This document shows, in pieces, positions 15,926 to 17,239 of a DNA stretch of 17,239 nucleotides. Within the stretch, counting starts at the first letter, position 1. Each line of letters opens with the position of its first letter. This DNA comes from Pseudopedobacter sp045629485. Its GTDB lineage: Bacteria; Bacteroidota; Bacteroidia; Sphingobacteriales; Sphingobacteriaceae. Location: contig JAZQRF010000361.1 of the NCBI GenBank assembly GCA_045629485.1, positions 1-17,239 on the forward strand, given 5' to 3'. The translations under genes were made by a program, and so were the position numbers. A model generated the notes under the pieces. That model was not told the DNA's origin. It searched no databases and saw only the letters and a list, made by a program, of their open reading frames with translations.

Positions 15926-16354
15926 ATGGAAACCGACATTCCAAAAATAAGCGATTTCCCAACGGGAGAAGAAAATGACGTTTACGCTCAGTATTTCACT
16001 GGGAAATCCTGGTTGGCACCTTTAACAAAAGATAAAGATTTGAATGTGCCATTGGCAAATGTAACTTTTGAGCCCGGGTGTAGAAACAACTGGCACAGCC
16101 ACACCGGCGGACAGTTGTTGATTATAGTTGGCGGCGAAGGTTTGTACCAGGAACGGGGCCAACCGGCGAGACATCTAAAAACCGGAGATGTGGTGGAAAT
16201 TAAACCCAACGTAGAACACTGGCATGGTGCCACTGCAACAAACTGGTTTTCGCACCTGGCTACCAATGGCAATCCGGTAACAAATAAGAACCAATGGCTG
16301 GAAGCCGTAACCGATGAGGATTACGAGATTGCAAATCATCAAATCAGGCAATAA
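15926..16354 (+). CDS. Cupin domain protein (142 aa)
   Basis: Single small cupin. Motif 1 is EPGCRNNWHSHTGGQLLIIV with His57, His59 and Gln63 as metal ligands; motif 2 is GDVVEIKPNVEHWHGA with His98 as the fourth ligand. This is the cupin type that occurs next to, or fused with, carboxymuconolactone-decarboxylase-like proteins, and it probably binds Mn, Fe or Ni; no reaction is assigned. I take ATG 15926 as the start: the frame is open to TTG 15902, but the extra residues MNILKLEK add nothing conserved and ATG 15926 lies behind an A-rich leader. The stop TAA overlaps the ATG of the next signal-peptide frame (TAATG at 16352-16356), a translational-coupling arrangement. No signal peptide. Confidence 0.92.
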   Translation: METDIPKISDFPTGEENDVYAQYFTGKSWLAPLTKDKDLNVPLANVTFEPGCRNNWHSHTGGQLLIIVGGEGLYQERGQPARHLKTGDVVEIKPNVEHWHGATATNWFSHLATNGNPVTNKNQWLEAVTDEDYEIANHQIRQ

Positions 16355-16443
16355 TGAAATTTTTAAAATGCAGATGTGCAATGCTGATAATAGCATTATC
16401 CTTAATTACCACCACAATGAATGCAGAAGAAAATCGATGCTGA
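16354..16443 (+). pseudogene. Displaced signal-peptide segment of the decarboxylase-like gene (29 codons)
   Basis: ATG 16354 overlaps the cupin stop (TAATG) and encodes MKFLKCRCAMLIIALSLITT followed by TMNAEEN, a well-formed export signal, before a TGA at 16441-16443. The mature decarboxylase-like sequence starts at once in the next frame (MLNAQEKSLAG from 16437). One extra base around 16434-16437 would join signal and enzyme into a protein of about 249 residues, so the ancestral product was probably exported. Alternatives: a cytoplasmic protein re-initiating at ATG 16437, or a sequence error. Confidence 0.6.
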
Positions 16444-17102
16444 ATGCGCAGGAAAAAAGCCTTGCCGGAATTTCGGTTACCACTGCCACAGGCAAAATGG
16501 AGCTGTTAAAAACACAATTGAACGAAGGACTAAACCATGGTCTTACCATCAACAAAATTAAAGAGGCCATCACGCAGTTGTATGCCTACTGCGGGTTCCC
16601 GAGAAGCTTGAACGCCATCAATGTTTTTGCAGAATTATTGAAAGAACGCCAGGCGAAAGGAATAAAAGACGTAGAAGGTAAGGTCATTGCACAAAATACC
16701 CATCCAGACAAATATGAGCAAGGTCGCAAAACCTTGGAAGAGCTTACAAAAATGCCGCAAGCCAGGCCAGCACCGGGTTTCGGAGAATTCGTCCCACGTA
16801 TTGATGCCTTTTTGAAAGAACACCTTTTTGCCGATATTTTTGCCAGTGATGTTTTGAGTTACCGCGAAAGAGAATTGGTAACTATAGCCGCGTTGGCATC
16901 AATGGAAGGCGTGGAAAGCCAGTTGAAATCGCACCTGGCGATGGGTAAAAACTCAGGAATTACCGATGCAAACTTATTGGATTTAAGCGCTGTGATTAAT
17001 CCAATGATTGGTACTACACAGGCTAATATTTTACGTACCAACATTGGCGAACCTATTATTCCTGTACTGAAACCGGATATGATGTGCGTATTTCCGAGAT
17101 AG
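16437..17102 (+). CDS. Carboxymuconolactone decarboxylase-like (AhpD-like) two-domain protein (221 aa)
   Basis: Two helical CMD domains in tandem. Domain 1 (about 1-71) has LNAQEKSLAGISVTTATGK, LTINKIKEAITQLYAYCGFP and RSLNAINVF, the conserved Glu and the Y-C-G-F-P-R turn. Domain 2 (about 128-190) has FADIFASDVLSYRERELVTI and LASMEGVESQLKSHLAMGKN. The CxxC of true AhpD is absent from both; Cys52 stands alone. The family covers decarboxylases, peroxidase partners and many proteins of unknown role, so the name is structural. The frame is open back to 16314, but that part overlaps the cupin gene in another frame and is not protein-like; ATG 16437 is the first plausible start in this frame. The upstream signal peptide is out of frame (see 16354). 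The last residues MMCVFPR also look like the wrong frame of a downstream monooxygenase-like domain. Confidence 0.82.
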   Translation: MLNAQEKSLAGISVTTATGKMELLKTQLNEGLNHGLTINKIKEAITQLYAYCGFPRSLNAINVFAELLKERQAKGIKDVEGKVIAQNTHPDKYEQGRKTLEELTKMPQARPAPGFGEFVPRIDAFLKEHLFADIFASDVLSYRERELVTIAALASMEGVESQLKSHLAMGKNSGITDANLLDLSAVINPMIGTTQANILRTNIGEPIIPVLKPDMMCVFPR

Positions 17103-17239
17103 AAATTGTACCCGAATATTTGGAAACCTATAAAGAAATATTGAAAGTAGAATCCTCTGCATCTGTAGAAGCAGAGCCTGGTGTGATAGCTATTTTTCCA
17201 ATGTGGAAACTGGAAGATTCTACGCAGGTAAGGATTGTA
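17084..17239 (+). CDS. Antibiotic biosynthesis monooxygenase (ABM/YgiN-like) domain, 5' end uncertain, 3' end outside window
   Basis: From GTG 17084 to the window end the frame reads RISEIEIVPEYLETYKEILK, then VESSASVEAEPGVIAIFPMW and KLEDSTQVRIV, the first half of an ABM-type ferredoxin-like domain (strand RIxEIEI, helix, EPGV, then a strand and QVRIV). Such proteins include YgiN quinol monooxygenase; many are uncharacterised. The frame opens after a TAA at 17024 and holds no ATG; GTG 17084 would overlap the previous gene by 19 bp. Relatives usually begin MMVRI or similar, and the preceding frame contains ATGATG at 17079-17084 followed by TGCGT, so one missing G would give MMVRISEIEI. The domain was thus either a separate gene with its ATG knocked out of frame or the C-terminal domain of the upstream protein. 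Confidence 0.65.
   Translation, partial: MRISEIEIVPEYLETYKEILKVESSASVEAEPGVIAIFPMWKLEDSTQVRIV

Noticed and set aside
16314..16436. In-frame 41-residue N-terminal extension of the CMD protein
   Set aside because: It overlaps the cupin gene in another frame and its translation is the shadow of cupin and signal-peptide coding sequence; the true upstream signal peptide is in the 16354 frame.
16352..17102. Programmed ribosomal frameshifting to explain the CMD and ABM frame changes
   Set aside because: No slippery heptamer or long homopolymer lies at either junction and no downstream hairpin is evident; loss of a base is the simpler reading.

Overview
The window reads as chromosomal DNA of a Bacteroidota bacterium, most likely Sphingobacteriaceae (Pedobacter or a relative). 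The grounds are the AT-rich coding style, start codons preceded by A/T-rich leaders rather than strong Shine-Dalgarno sites, a hybrid two-component regulator (a Bacteroidota hallmark), and a chondroitinase whose active-site spacing matches the Pedobacter heparinus AC lyase exactly. I see no tRNA, rRNA, CRISPR array, transposase or integrase.

Layout. (1) 2-574: 3' end of an alkaline phosphatase, closed by a terminator. (2) 707-1105: a small lipoprotein of unknown role with its own terminator. (3) 1273-12447: a glycosaminoglycan (chondroitin/dermatan sulfate or hyaluronan) degradation locus, all on the + strand: a 1364-aa hybrid two-component sensor-regulator, a 384-bp control region, a 1013-aa chondroitinase-ABC-type PL8 lyase, a formylglycine sulfatase starting 4 bp after it, and a 708-aa chondroitinase-AC-type PL8 lyase, ending in a good hairpin terminator. 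No SusC/SusD transporter pair, GH88 or kinase gene lies in the window. (4) 12602-12883 (-): the decayed end of a fibronectin-III-like protein. (5) 12933-13759 (-): an AraC-family regulator that appears frameshifted near its N-terminus, divergent from (6) 13866-14435: a LacA/Maa-type acetyltransferase. Between them lies a 14-bp inverted repeat with one mismatch. (7) 14577-17239: a + strand group of small-molecule/redox genes: an exported cyclophilin-like protein, a short-chain dehydrogenase, a cupin, a two-domain carboxymuconolactone-decarboxylase-like protein, and an antibiotic-biosynthesis-monooxygenase-like domain running off the window.

How the parts work together. In the lyase locus, the periplasmic propeller of the regulator probably senses a lyase product. 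The two lyases then cut uronic-acid-containing chains by beta-elimination while the sulfatase removes sulfate esters. The right-hand group looks like an AraC-controlled stress or quinone/aldehyde-handling operon. Its substrate cannot be read from the sequence.

The least expected signal is that four different genes in the last 5 kb (the FN3 remnant, the AraC gene, the decarboxylase-like gene and its junction with the monooxygenase) each look interrupted by what would be one missing base, while the 11-kb lyase locus is intact. This is either real decay of an accessory region or a sequence-quality problem, and read-level checking would separate the two.
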